A model generated the notes under the pieces. That model was not told where the DNA came from and made no database searches. It worked only from the letters and a program-made list of their open reading frames with translations. From NCBI GenBank assembly GCA_964471405.1, contig CAYYGH010000008.1, positions 1-59,436 of the forward strand: a stretch of 59,436 bases of DNA, in the 5' to 3' direction. Every line of letters begins with the position of its first letter. Position 1 is the stretch's first letter. A program made the translations under genes and the position numbers. The DNA is from J084 sp964471405 (GTDB lineage: Bacteria; Pseudomonadota; Alphaproteobacteria; Sphingomonadales; Rhodothalassiaceae). This document shows positions 44,514 through 53,166 of the stretch, piece by piece.

Positions 44514-44916
44514 AGGCGCATCGGCGCCCTCGATCATCAGCAAGGGGGTGCGGCTGACCGGCGAGCTCGTAAGTGCGGGTGAGCTGCAGCTTGACGGTCA
44601 TTTCGAGGGGCGGGTGCGCTGCCATCAGCTGACGATCGGCGAAAGCGGCTCGCTTGGTGGCGAGGCGGAAGCGGAAATTGCGGTGATCAAGGGCCGGTTT
44701 TCCGGCCAGCTGATCGCCCGCTCCATCCGCATTGCCGAAACGGCCCATGTGGAAGGCGACATCTATCAGGACAACATCGCCATCGAGGCCGGTGCCACCA
44801 TCCACGGCCGCCTGCTCGCCCGGGAAGGGCGCGCGGAAAAGGACGGCGGCCCGGCATCGCCCGAGCAGGCGGGCGTTGTGGAAACGCCGGCCGATATAGT
44901 CAATATTTCTGCATGA
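44443..44916 (+). CDS. Bactofilin
   Basis: The protein is about 157 residues with the DUF583 bactofilin core: SIISKGVRLTGELVSAGELQLDG, then repeating turns of a beta helix (GRVRCHQLTIGESGSL, ARSIRIAETAHVEGDIY, IAIEAGATIHGRL). A Pro/Glu-rich tail follows. Bactofilins polymerise without nucleotides at the membrane and recruit cell-wall enzymes. Its first 71 bases overlap the M23 gene in another frame. A GTG three bases upstream is an alternative. Its 3' end is duplicated across the assembly gap. Confidence 0.92.
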   Translation: MFGNSRNSSRKRQQMAREPQAGAEGASAPSIISKGVRLTGELVSAGELQLDGHFEGRVRCHQLTIGESGSLGGEAEAEIAVIKGRFSGQLIARSIRIAETAHVEGDIYQDNIAIEAGATIHGRLLAREGRAEKDGGPASPEQAGVVETPADIVNISA

Positions 44917-44922
44917 CCCTTC
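44868..44922 (+). repeat. 55-bp sequence at left edge of the N gap
   Basis: These 55 bases, covering the bactofilin C-terminal codons, stop and a few bases beyond, are identical to 45023-45077 on the other side of the 100 Ns. Confidence 0.95.
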
Positions 44923-45022
44923 NNNNNNNNNNNNNNNNNNNNNNNNNNNNNNNNNNNNNNNNNNNNNNNNNNNNNNNNNNNNNNNNNNNNNNNNNNNNNN
45001 NNNNNNNNNNNNNNNNNNNNNN
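44923..45022. other. Assembly gap (100 N)
   Basis: Exactly 100 undetermined bases, a conventional scaffold-gap length. Both edges carry the same 55-bp sequence, so the true distance may be zero or the gap may hide inserted DNA. Confidence 0.98.
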
Positions 45023-45077
45023 GGCGGGCGTTGTGGAAACGCCGGCCGATATAGTCAATATTTCTGCATGACCCTTC
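45023..45077 (+). repeat. 55-bp sequence at right edge of the N gap
   Basis: Identical to 44868-44922. It contains a second copy of the last bactofilin codons and stop. It starts precisely where the Ns end, as expected for a contig beginning in an assembly overlap. No promoter or gene start is seen from here to 45328. Confidence 0.95.
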
Positions 45078-45328
45078 CCAAGGGCATGCGCCTTGCCTTT
45101 CCGGCCCGGGAGGATCTTCCCGTCTTCTCTTCCCCTCAACGATCGTCCCCATGGACGGCGAACTGTCGCGGAGGGCAGATTCGGGATGGCAGGCGGGATG
45201 GGACGGGCATGACTGCCCTTGATTTCGACCCCGTCACCGCCCATCCTCGCGCTGCAGGATGGTCGCAAGACGGGCGGCCTTCCGGTGCCGCGGGACAGAC
45301 GGATCGAGAAGAAGGGAGGAGGCGAAGA

Positions 45329-46660
45329 ATGCAGAGGATCGCGCGCATCTGCCGGCGGCTGAGCCGCAGGAGCGGCCTGGCGGGTCTGCTGGCGCTGGTC
45401 ATGCTGGTTGCGGGCTGGTGGTCGTCCGGATGGGCGGGCGAGCCGCCGATCGCGCTCAAGGCCAAGCGCGTTTTCACCGCCGTGACCGGCGAGGTGCTGG
45501 AGGATGCCGTCGTCCTGGTAGACGATCACGGCAAGATTGCCGCCATTGGCCGGGTGGTGCCGAAGGGGTCCGTTCTTGTGGATCTCGGAGATGCGACCCT
45601 GCTGCCCGGTTTCATCGATGCCCATGTGCATCTGTCCGGTGAAATGTCGGACAACTGGTATCGCGATTTCTACCACCGCATGCTGCGACCGCCTGCCGAG
45701 CAGGCGCATTATGCCGCCCGCAATGCCAGGAAGACGCTGCTTGCCGGTTTTACCACGGTGCGTGATGTCGGCTCGGCGGACTGGCAGGCCGTCTCCTTGC
45801 GCAATGCGATCCGCGCCGGCGTGATCGAAGGCCCCCGCATTCTGGCGGCCAATTACTCGATCGGCTCGACCGGCGGTCATGCCGACGGGCCGCCGTTCCG
45901 CCCGGAACAGATCGCGCCTGACGGCCCCGTCAAGGGGGTCTGCAACGGACCGGACGAATGCCGGGCGGCCGTCCGATTCCAGATCAAGTACGGGGCGGAC
46001 GTGATCAAGTTCATGCCTTCAGGCGGCGTGCTTTCGCTGACGGATCCTGTCGATGTGCCGGAGCTCACCCAGGAGGAGATGAACGCCATCGTCTCGGAGG
46101 CCCATGCCTGGGACCGCAAGGTCGCCGCCCATTGTCACGGGGACAAGGCGGCCCGCATGGCGATCGCGGCCGGCGTCGATTCCATCGAGCATGGCACCTT
46201 TCTCAGCGACGAGACGTTGCGGCTGATGAAAAGGAAGGGCGTCTATCTGGTTCCCACGCTGTTTGCAGGAGAATGGGTCGGCCAGCAGGCGGACCGCTAT
46301 CCCCCCGCGGTGGCCGAAAAGGCCCGTGCGGCCGCTGCGCAGATGCAGAAGATGTTCCAGCGTGCGGTCAAGATCGGTGTGCCGATCGCCTTCGGCACCG
46401 ATGCGGGCGTGGAGCCGCATGGGCTCAATGCGCATGAATTTTCGCTGATGGTCAAAAACGGCATGAGCCCCAGGCAGGCGCTGCTGGCCGCCACGCGCGA
46501 GGGAGCGAAACTGCTGGGACTGGCCGACAGGATCGGCACGCTCGAGCCCGGCAAGATTGCCGATGTCATCGCCGTGGCCGGTGATCCGCTGACGGATATC
46601 AAGGCGACGGAGAAGGTGATCTTCGTGATGAAGGCCGGCCGGATCATCAAGCGTCCGTAA
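45329..46660 (+). CDS. Exported amidohydrolase (imidazolonepropionase-like)
   Basis: The 443-residue protein has a signal peptide (cleavage near WSSGWAGEPP). The TIM-barrel amidohydrolase fold carries metal ligands in GFIDAHVHLSG, the bridging lysine in ADVIKFMPSGG, and histidines in AAHCHGDKAA and DSIEHGTFL. The catalytic Asp is in AFGTDAGVEPHG. Close relatives include Xaa-Pro and Xaa-Arg dipeptidases and prolidase-like enzymes, which fits periplasmic peptide cleavage. GGGAGGAGG precedes the ATG. Confidence 0.9.
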   Translation: MQRIARICRRLSRRSGLAGLLALVMLVAGWWSSGWAGEPPIALKAKRVFTAVTGEVLEDAVVLVDDHGKIAAIGRVVPKGSVLVDLGDATLLPGFIDAHVHLSGEMSDNWYRDFYHRMLRPPAEQAHYAARNARKTLLAGFTTVRDVGSADWQAVSLRNAIRAGVIEGPRILAANYSIGSTGGHADGPPFRPEQIAPDGPVKGVCNGPDECRAAVRFQIKYGADVIKFMPSGGVLSLTDPVDVPELTQEEMNAIVSEAHAWDRKVAAHCHGDKAARMAIAAGVDSIEHGTFLSDETLRLMKRKGVYLVPTLFAGEWVGQQADRYPPAVAEKARAAAAQMQKMFQRAVKIGVPIAFGTDAGVEPHGLNAHEFSLMVKNGMSPRQALLAATREGAKLLGLADRIGTLEPGKIADVIAVAGDPLTDIKATEKVIFVMKAGRIIKRP

Positions 46661-46738
46661 GGAGCGGAGGCTTGCGCATGCGCCGACCAGGGGAAGGGGA
46701 GTGCGATTCGGCCGGGATGGCCGGGTGGGAAGGGAGTG

Positions 46739-47317
46739 ATGGCCCGCTTTCCGTTTCTCAATGACGAGGCGACCATGGTCGAGCTCATGGAGCGTCATCC
46801 TGACCGGATGGCGGCCCTGGCACGCTACACCGATCTCGTCATGCGCACGCCCCTTTCCCTCACACGCGCGGAAAGCGAGCTGATCGCGGCCTATGTTTCG
46901 GCGTTGAACGGCTGCCGGTACTGCTACGGCGCACACAAGGCCTTTGCGGAAAGCCATGGTGTGGAGCCGGCGCTTCTGGAAGCGTTGATCCGGGATCCGG
47001 ATACGGCTCCGGTTGCGCCCAGGCTGAGAGCCCTGCTCGCCTTCTGCCGCAAGCTCAATGCCGAACCGGCAAAGGTTGTGGATGCGGATGTCGCCGCTCT
47101 TCGCGATGAGGGATGGCCGGACGAGGCGATAGAGGACGCGATCTTCATCACCGCCTCCTTCAATCTCTACAACCGGTTGATGGATGGCTACGGCATCGTT
47201 CCCCGTCCCGATGAGCGAAATCGCCAGCGGGCGGCGTTGATCCGCGAATGGGGATATGACTTTACCCGCTATCCCCCGGGTCTGAATCGCATCGGCTCCG
47301 CAGACCGCAAGGCATAG
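46739..47317 (+). CDS. AhpD-like/carboxymuconolactone decarboxylase-family protein
   Basis: The 192-residue helical protein has the redox motif NGCRYCYGAHKA near residue 60 (CxxC and His three residues on), typical of AhpD-like peroxidase-related proteins. FNLYNRLMDGYGI is a second family landmark. Members act in peroxide or peroxynitrite defence or as small-molecule decarboxylases. A GTG three bases upstream is an alternative start, and GGGAAGGGAG precedes both. Confidence 0.88.
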   Translation: MARFPFLNDEATMVELMERHPDRMAALARYTDLVMRTPLSLTRAESELIAAYVSALNGCRYCYGAHKAFAESHGVEPALLEALIRDPDTAPVAPRLRALLAFCRKLNAEPAKVVDADVAALRDEGWPDEAIEDAIFITASFNLYNRLMDGYGIVPRPDERNRQRAALIREWGYDFTRYPPGLNRIGSADRKA

Positions 47318-47434
47318 AACCGGCGCCCCGTCCGCCCGGAGGGCTCCGGTCGGGCATCTTCCAAAGGGCGAGTGGTCCGCCAGCCATTGCCCCCGGCCGG
47401 CCGAGGCAGGAGGGCAGGCGGCGCTTTGCACCGA

Positions 47435-48688
47435 TCACGTCTGAAGACGCACAAGGGCATGCCGCTTCCTGCCGGCGGACAGCTTGAGAGGCCCGGCGGC
47501 AAGGTCGGCTTGTGTCAGCTGCAGCGTCTCATCCGTGATCGGCCGCCCTTCGAGACGGGCTCCCCCCTGGGCGATCAGCCGGCGCACCTCCTTCTTCGAA
47601 CGGGCGAGTCCGGCCCGCACGAAGGCATCAAGAATGCTCACGCCCGCCCGGGCTTCCTCGGCCGTCACCACCACCGTGGGCAGCCCTTCGGCCTTGCCGC
47701 CTTCCTCGAATGTCGCCCGCGCGGTAGCGGCCGCCCGCTCGGCAGCCTCGCGCCCGCGGGCGAGCGCCGTGGCCTCATAGGCCAGGATCTTCTTGGCCTC
47801 ATTGAGCTCGGCGCCTTCCAGCGCCTCCAGCCGGCGGATCTCGTCCAGCGGCAGCTCGGTGAACAGCCGCAGGAAGCGGCCGACATCCGCATCCGCCGTG
47901 TTCCGCCAGAACTGGTAATAGTCGTGATCGGACAGCATCTCCGGCGCAAGCCAGACGGCCCCCTGAGCGGTCTTGCCCATCTTGCGGCCGTCGGCGGTGG
48001 TGATCAGGGGGCTCGTCAGGCCGAAGAGGGGGGGAAGTCCCAGCTTGCGTCCCAGTTCGATGCCGTTGACGATGTTGCCCCACTGGTCCGATCCGCCCAG
48101 CTGCAGGCGACAGCCGTGGCGGCGGGCGAGCTCCACGAAGTCATAGGCCTGGAGGATCATGTAGTTGAATTCGAGAAAGGTCAGCGGCTGCTCCCGATCG
48201 AGCCGCATCCTGACCGATTCGAAGGTGAGCATGCGGTTGACGGTGAAGTGACGGCCGATGTCCCGCAGGAAGGGGATGTATTTCAGCTCGTCCAGCCATT
48301 CGGCATTGTCTACCAGAAGCGCGTCCTGCGGCCCCGAACCGAAGGTCAGAAAACGCTCGAAATTGCGACGAATGCCGGCCTTGTTGCGGGTGATGGTTTC
48401 CTCATCCAGCAGCTGCCGGCTCTCATCCTTGCCGGAAGGGTCGCCGATCTTGCTGGTGCCGCCGCCCAGCAGGACGATGGGCCGGTGCCCCGTCTTCTGC
48501 ATCCAGCGCAGCATCATGATCTGCACCAGAGAGCCGACATGCAGGGATGGCGCTGTCAGATCAAAGCCGATATAGCCGGTCACCGTCTCGCTGGCGGCAA
48601 GGGCGTCAAGCCCTTCCAGATCCGTGCACTGGAAGATGAAGCCGCGTTCCTGGAGAATGCGCACGAGCTCGGACTTCGGTTGCGTCAT
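47435..48688 (-). CDS. tyrS: Tyrosyl-tRNA synthetase
   Basis: The 417-residue class I synthetase charges tRNA-Tyr. It shows YIGFDLTAPSLHVGSLV with the HIGH-type HVGS, tyrosine-binding residues around YDFVELARRHGCRLQLGGSDQWGNI, and a KMSKS-type loop GRKMGKTAQGA. The C-terminal S4-like RNA-binding domain (KKEVRRLIAQGGARLEGRPI) follows. An ATG 15 bases upstream, directly after AGGAAAGGA, is an alternative start. It is divergent from anmK, a pairing common in alphaproteobacteria. Confidence 0.96.
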   Translation of the reverse strand: MTQPKSELVRILQERGFIFQCTDLEGLDALAASETVTGYIGFDLTAPSLHVGSLVQIMMLRWMQKTGHRPIVLLGGGTSKIGDPSGKDESRQLLDEETITRNKAGIRRNFERFLTFGSGPQDALLVDNAEWLDELKYIPFLRDIGRHFTVNRMLTFESVRMRLDREQPLTFLEFNYMILQAYDFVELARRHGCRLQLGGSDQWGNIVNGIELGRKLGLPPLFGLTSPLITTADGRKMGKTAQGAVWLAPEMLSDHDYYQFWRNTADADVGRFLRLFTELPLDEIRRLEALEGAELNEAKKILAYEATALARGREAAERAAATARATFEEGGKAEGLPTVVVTAEEARAGVSILDAFVRAGLARSKKEVRRLIAQGGARLEGRPITDETLQLTQADLAAGPLKLSAGRKRHALVRLQT

Positions 48689-48874
48689 CACCGCCTTGCC
48701 CATTCCTTTCCTGTTGCCGCCCGGCAGCCGCAGCCGGGCCGGACGCGATACCGGCAGCCGGACTTGTGGGTCCGCTCCATCGGGAGTCTTGTGTCCGGGC
48801 GGCGTCTGCCTAACATGGGCCCGGGCAACCGGCAAGAAGGCCGCAGACGGAGAAAATGCACCGGACAGGCCGTG

Positions 48875-50038
48875 ATGGCAGGCGCGCGATATCATGTTCT
48901 GGGCCTGATGTGCGGCACCTCGCATGACGGGGTGGATGCCGCCCTGCTGGCCACCGACGGCGAGCGGGACATCACGGTGCTGGCACGCCGGGTGATGCCC
49001 TTTTCTCCCGCGATGCGCAGGGTGCTTGCCGATCTCATGGTCCGAGCCCGGCGGGCGGGGGGCGCGGGGCGGGCCCGGATCGAGCAGGAGGCGCGCGAAC
49101 ACGAAGACCGTTTTCTCGACAGCTATGCGGCCTGCGCCCGGGCCGTGGTGGCGGATGCCGGCATGGCGATGCAGGATGTGGATGCGATCGGCTTTCATGG
49201 CCTGACCCTGCTGCACCGCCCGCAAGAGGGATTGACCTGGCAATGGGGCGATCCCCGGCGTCTGGCCGCAAAACTGGGGCGGCCCGTCATCGCCGGCTTT
49301 CGGGAGGACGACATCGCAGCCGGTGGGGAAGGCGCGCCGCTCGTGCCCGTCTACCATCATGCGCTCACCATGGCGCGGCGGCCGCCGGGGCCGGTGGCGA
49401 TCGTCAATATCGGCGGCGTGGCCAATGTGACATGGGCAAATCCCCATGAGGAGCCGGAAAGGGGCGGTCTTCTGGCCTTCGATACCGGCCCCGGCAATGC
49501 CCTCATCGATTCCTGGATGCAGACCCGTGCCGGTCTGCCCTGCGACCGGGACGGCCGGCATGCGGCCCGCGGCCGGGTGGATTCCGGCATCCTGGCCGCT
49601 CTGCTGAATGCACCCTATTTCTCAAAACCTCCACCCAAGTCTCTGGACAAGGGTGACTTTTCCCTGTCAGCCTGCCGGAATCTGACGATCGTGGACGGGG
49701 CGGCCACCCTGACGGCCTTTACGGCCAGATCCATCGCTCTGGCCGCCCGCTGGTTTCCCGCCCCCGTCTGCGCATGGTGGATAACCGGCGGCGGCCGCCG
49801 CAACGCGACCCTCATGCGTGCTCTCCGCGAGGCGGTGGGGGGCGCACCGGTCCAGGTGATCGAGGAGGCAGGCTGTGACGGGGACAGCCTGGAAGCGGAA
49901 GCCTTCGCCTATCTCGCGGCCCGCCGCGCAAGAGGTCTGCCCGCCAGCTTCCCCGCCACCACCGGTGTGCCCCGGCCCCAGCTGCTGGGGCGATATCATC
50001 TCCCGGACGGGCCGGCGGAGACGAAAAGTAACGGATGA
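48875..50038 (+). CDS. anmK: Anhydro-N-acetylmuramic acid kinase
   Basis: AnmK phosphorylates and opens anhydro-MurNAc released by lytic transglycosylases, returning it to cell-wall synthesis. The 387-residue sugar-kinase fold has LGLMCGTSHDGVDAALL at the start, AIGFHGLTLLHRP, AIVNIGGVANVTW, LAFDTGPGNALID with catalytic Asp, and WWITGGGRRNATLM. The family length is normal. The leader is weak and the ATG is chosen by alignment to the family start. Confidence 0.95.
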   Translation: MAGARYHVLGLMCGTSHDGVDAALLATDGERDITVLARRVMPFSPAMRRVLADLMVRARRAGGAGRARIEQEAREHEDRFLDSYAACARAVVADAGMAMQDVDAIGFHGLTLLHRPQEGLTWQWGDPRRLAAKLGRPVIAGFREDDIAAGGEGAPLVPVYHHALTMARRPPGPVAIVNIGGVANVTWANPHEEPERGGLLAFDTGPGNALIDSWMQTRAGLPCDRDGRHAARGRVDSGILAALLNAPYFSKPPPKSLDKGDFSLSACRNLTIVDGAATLTAFTARSIALAARWFPAPVCAWWITGGGRRNATLMRALREAVGGAPVQVIEEAGCDGDSLEAEAFAYLAARRARGLPASFPATTGVPRPQLLGRYHLPDGPAETKSNG

Positions 50039-50107
50039 ACCGAGAGGACCGAAGTGCCGGTGCCACCTGACCGGCCGTTCCTGTCGGCGGCTCTTCCCCC
50101 CCGCCGC

Positions 50108-50130
50108 TTGACATATATGGATGAATATAT
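50108..50130 (+). promoter_or_regulatory. TTGACA with overlapping AT-rich dyad
   Basis: A perfect -35-like TTGACA (50108-50113) overlaps the symmetric sequence ATATAT-N6-ATATAT (50113-50130). The region is strikingly AT-rich for this genome and lies about 90-110 bp before the CPBP protease. No well-spaced -10 is clear. The layout fits a repressor-controlled promoter. Confidence 0.35.
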
Positions 50131-50216
50131 CATTTCGATACTCATGCTGATCCTGCGGCTTCCACATGATCAGGCGGGCTCGCCCGGATGATCCGGCCGG
50201 AAGGGAGGGAAAACCC

Positions 50217-51017
50217 ATGAGCAATCTCCGCAGAACCGGGCTTGCGGTGGCGGTTGCCGCATGCGCGCTCGCACTGTTTGACTGGGATGATGCGGCCCTC
50301 ACCTTGCTGCCGGGCTGGACGGCCTTGAAGGCCGTTCTGCGCCCCGTGGAGCCGTTTCTCATCAACACCGTTCTTGTGCTGCTCGATGTGCTCCTTGTCA
50401 TGCTGCTTGTCGGGGCTGCATTGCGTCTTGCCGACAGGGAGGGCAGGCCGCCCGGGATTCCCGCCTGGTTCGGACTGACCGCCTCACCCCTGCCGGCGAT
50501 CCGGCTGGTCGGGCTGGCCGTGACGCCGGCCTATCTGGCCTTCGCCCTGACGCAGCCGGTAAATGCGGACGTGGCAAGCTATGCGGTGGCCTATCTCGCC
50601 TTCATCGGCCCCTTTGCTGAAGAGGTGATCTATCGCGGGGCCGCTTTCGGCCTGCTCCGGCGGCTCGCCGGCTGGCCCTTCTGGCTGGCGGCCGGACTGC
50701 CGGCCGTCTTCTTCGGCCTCGGGCATGCGAATCCCTTCACCGCCTCGCCGTCCATGGACGCCATCATGACCTTTGCCATCACCTTCACGGGAGCCATCAT
50801 GTTCAGCTGGCTCTATGAGCGCTGGCAGTTCAATCTCTGGGTACCGATCCTCCTGCATGCCTTCCTGAACTTCGCCTGGAGCCTGTTTCAGGTCGGCGAC
50901 GGGGCCTTTGCCGGCTGGCTGCCACTTGCCGCCCAGGTGACGACAGTGGGGCTTGCCATCGTGTTGACCATTCGCTGGCGGCATGCCGCGCGCGGGCAGG
51001 CGGCGGCCCTGCCGTAA
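50217..51017 (+). CDS. CPBP-family intramembrane metalloprotease
   Basis: The 266-residue protein has about seven membrane helices and the CPBP (Abi/Rce1-like) motifs: EEVIYRG (residues about 139-145), FGLGHANPF and ILLHAFLNFAW, which supply the Glu and His zinc or base residues. Members process prenylated or signal substrates, or provide bacteriocin self-protection. GGAAGGGAGGG precedes ATG 50217. Confidence 0.92.
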   Translation: MSNLRRTGLAVAVAACALALFDWDDAALTLLPGWTALKAVLRPVEPFLINTVLVLLDVLLVMLLVGAALRLADREGRPPGIPAWFGLTASPLPAIRLVGLAVTPAYLAFALTQPVNADVASYAVAYLAFIGPFAEEVIYRGAAFGLLRRLAGWPFWLAAGLPAVFFGLGHANPFTASPSMDAIMTFAITFTGAIMFSWLYERWQFNLWVPILLHAFLNFAWSLFQVGDGAFAGWLPLAAQVTTVGLAIVLTIRWRHAARGQAAALP

Positions 51018-51097
51018 GGGGCTGAGGGAAAGAGCCCCCGCGGCCCGTGCGGTCCGGACCCCGCAAGAAGGCGGGCGGCCGCAGCCCACCTCACGGT

Positions 51098-51125
51098 TTA
51101 ACCATGTTAAGCTTTGGTGTATAAG
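51098..51125 (+). promoter_or_regulatory. TTAACCAT element and -10-like sequence
   Basis: TTAACCATGTTAA (51098-51110) is a 5-bp inverted repeat that contains TTAACCAT, the classical CtrA half-site. TATAAG (51120-51125) follows at a plausible -10 distance. Together they lie about 120-140 bp before the small lipoprotein gene. Confidence 0.3.
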
Positions 51126-51240
51126 CATCTTCTGCGCAGGGTTCCCGTTCTTCTAGCGTGCGGGCCCTGTGCGAGTCGGGGAGGACGGTGGCGGTCCCGC
51201 AAATCGGGATGCCGCCCCAGGCAAGGCAAGGAGAGCGAAG

Positions 51241-51552
51241 ATGCGGGCGATCATGAGCGCAATGGCGGCCGTGGCCCTGGTGGTCGGGCTGGCTGGCTGC
51301 GATCGTGGCGGCAAGGAAGAGGCGCCGGCCGACAGGCAGCCGGCAGCGGAACAGCCGGCACCGGCTGCTGAACAGGCGGCACCGGCCGAAGCCGGCGGGC
51401 AGACCGCGCCGGCCGCTGAAGGGGAGCAGACGGCACCGGCTGCGCAGGGCGAACAGGCGCCCGCTGGCGAGACCGGCGCTTCCGATCAGGGCGCCGGGCA
51501 GCAGGCTCAGGACGAGCAGCAGGGCGACTCGGCTGGCGGCGAGGGCCACTAG
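51241..51552 (+). CDS. Small low-complexity lipoprotein
   Basis: The 103-residue protein has a signal peptide with lipobox LVVGLAGC. A mature tail almost wholly of Ala, Pro, Glu, Gln and Gly follows in short imperfect repeats (for example PAAEQPAPAAEQAAPAEAG and APAAEGEQTAPAAQGEQAPA). Such tails are flexible, envelope-anchored and rarely conserved. AAGGAGAGCG precedes the ATG. It is probably real because of the signal peptide and leader, but its function is unknown. Confidence 0.75.
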   Translation: MRAIMSAMAAVALVVGLAGCDRGGKEEAPADRQPAAEQPAPAAEQAAPAEAGGQTAPAAEGEQTAPAAQGEQAPAGETGASDQGAGQQAQDEQQGDSAGGEGH

Positions 51553-51642
51553 GCGCGGGAACCACCGGCCGTTCCTTTGCGGGAAGACCATCTCCGGCCA
51601 GGGGCGGGCGGAAGACCGCGCCTGAGGGGGGCGTGTGTGCCG

Positions 51643-52230
51643 CTACGGCTTCCCGTCGCGGTTGATGGGCACGTAAAGGCCGTCGAACCAGACGGCCCAT
51701 TTGCCGGTGACCGGATCCCGCTCGGTGAACGTCTGGCGCACCCGCCCCTCTCCCAGGGAAAGCCAGTGGCCGCGGAAGGCCCGCTCGCCCCGCCCGTCCG
51801 CGTAGCGGATCGCGCCTTCAAGCATCATGCCGCCTTTGCCGTCCGGGCCGCCCTGAAGATCGATGACATAGCCGGGTGCCGCCCAGTGATGGGTCCACAG
51901 GCGCCGCACCGGATCATAGCGTGTCAGGCTGATGCCATGGCCGCCGCTGGCCCCTTCCCATTCTTCAAGCAGGGCACAGCCATCCGCAACGGAGCGGATG
52001 CGGTTGCGGCCGACGATCGCATCCGGCGCATCAAAGCGTGAAACGGTGAAGCTGCCCACCCAGAAGGCAAAGGCCTGAAAGGCGGGATCCTGCCTGCAGG
52101 GATTGGGCCGGGCAAGGGCGGGGCCGGCCATCGCGATCAGGAAGATGATGACGGCTGCTGCCGGCCCGAGCCCCCGGCGGGAAAAGGCCGGACGGGCGGG
52201 TGATCCTGAAGGAAGACGAGGAAAACCCAT
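51643..52230 (-). CDS. Exported protein of unknown function (DUF1579-like)
   Basis: The 195-residue protein has a signal peptide (cleavage near GPALARPN). FWVGSFTVSRFDAPDAIVGRNRI, CALLEEWEGASGGHGISLTRYDP and WTHHWAAPGYVIDLQGG describe a beta-barrel-like pattern similar to DUF1579 and lipocalin-like proteins. No catalytic motif is visible. AGGAG precedes the ATG. It is divergent from ssb and convergent with the small lipoprotein. Confidence 0.75.
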   Translation of the reverse strand: MGFPRLPSGSPARPAFSRRGLGPAAAVIIFLIAMAGPALARPNPCRQDPAFQAFAFWVGSFTVSRFDAPDAIVGRNRIRSVADGCALLEEWEGASGGHGISLTRYDPVRRLWTHHWAAPGYVIDLQGGPDGKGGMMLEGAIRYADGRGERAFRGHWLSLGEGRVRQTFTERDPVTGKWAVWFDGLYVPINRDGKP

Positions 52231-52482
52231 CTAGGGAAAACTCCTGGCGGATGCTCTCTGCCGCCAGTCTACGGACAGGCCTCTCCGGCGGCGAGAGGGG
52301 CCTTCGTTTAGATCACCCGATCGAAAGGACCCGCATCGGCGCCATCTGCCATGGCGGGGGTGGTCACCGGCGCCGCGATGGGCTAGGTTTGCCGCGAAAG
52401 CGGGCAGGGGAGGGCCGCCGGTCCCCTTTTGCAGGGCGGCTGCTCCCCCGGGCCGGTCCCGAGGCAAGAGAGAAGGATGATC

Positions 52483-52968
52483 ATGGCGGGCAGTCTCAAC
52501 AAGGTCATGCTGATAGGAAATCTGGGGCGCGATCCGGAGGTGCGCGCGCTGCCGGACGGCTCGGAGGTGGTGCAGCTGTCGCTTGCCACATCGGACGTCT
52601 GGCGGGACAAGGCAAGCGGTGAACGCCGGGAGCGCACCGAGTGGCACCGGGTGGTGATCTTCAATGAAAATCTCGGGCGCATTGCCAAGAACTATCTGCG
52701 CAAGGGATCCAAGGTCTATGTCGAAGGCCAGCTGCAGACGCGCAAATGGACCGATCAGTCCGGCCAGGATCGCTATACGACCGAAATCGTCCTCGGCCGG
52801 TTTCGCGGGGAGCTGGTGCTGCTGGACAGCCGCGCGGATGCCGCCGGCGGAACCGCGCTCGGCGGACAGCCGGCACCGGCGATGGGAGCGGGCGAAGCTT
52901 CAGGAGGCGCCGCCGATTTCGCCGGTTCCTCCCTGTCCGAGGATCTCGACGACGAAATCCCCTTCTAG
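52483..52968 (+). CDS. ssb: Single-stranded DNA-binding protein
   Basis: The 161-residue SSB has the OB-fold start GSLNKVMLIGNLGRDPEVR, the core WHRVVIFNENLGRIAKNYLRKGSKVYVEGQLQTRKW and a disordered Gly/Ala linker. It ends EDLDDEIPF, the acidic tip that binds DNA repair and replication partners. It coats ssDNA as a tetramer. GAAGG lies just before ATG 52483; an ATG at 52477 is too close to the leader. Confidence 0.96.
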   Translation: MAGSLNKVMLIGNLGRDPEVRALPDGSEVVQLSLATSDVWRDKASGERRERTEWHRVVIFNENLGRIAKNYLRKGSKVYVEGQLQTRKWTDQSGQDRYTTEIVLGRFRGELVLLDSRADAAGGTALGGQPAPAMGAGEASGGAADFAGSSLSEDLDDEIPF

Positions 52969-53166
52969 TCCCGCCTGGCCGCCGCGCCGCAGGAGCGGCG
53001 GGAAGAGAGAGGGCGGGCGGATGCGGAGGCCGGCGGCATGCCGGGCGGTCTGCGGCCTGCTCTTCTGCCCTCGGGAAGGAGGGGGAAGAGGCCTTCTCTC
53101 GCATGCGCCCGGACCGTACGGGAGAGCGAAGAAAGGCAGACGGGGCGGATGGAGGTGAGGAGCCGC

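Noticed and set aside
44900..45880. Minus-strand open frame that crosses the N gap
   Set aside because: Depends on translating Ns and opposes the amidohydrolase gene.
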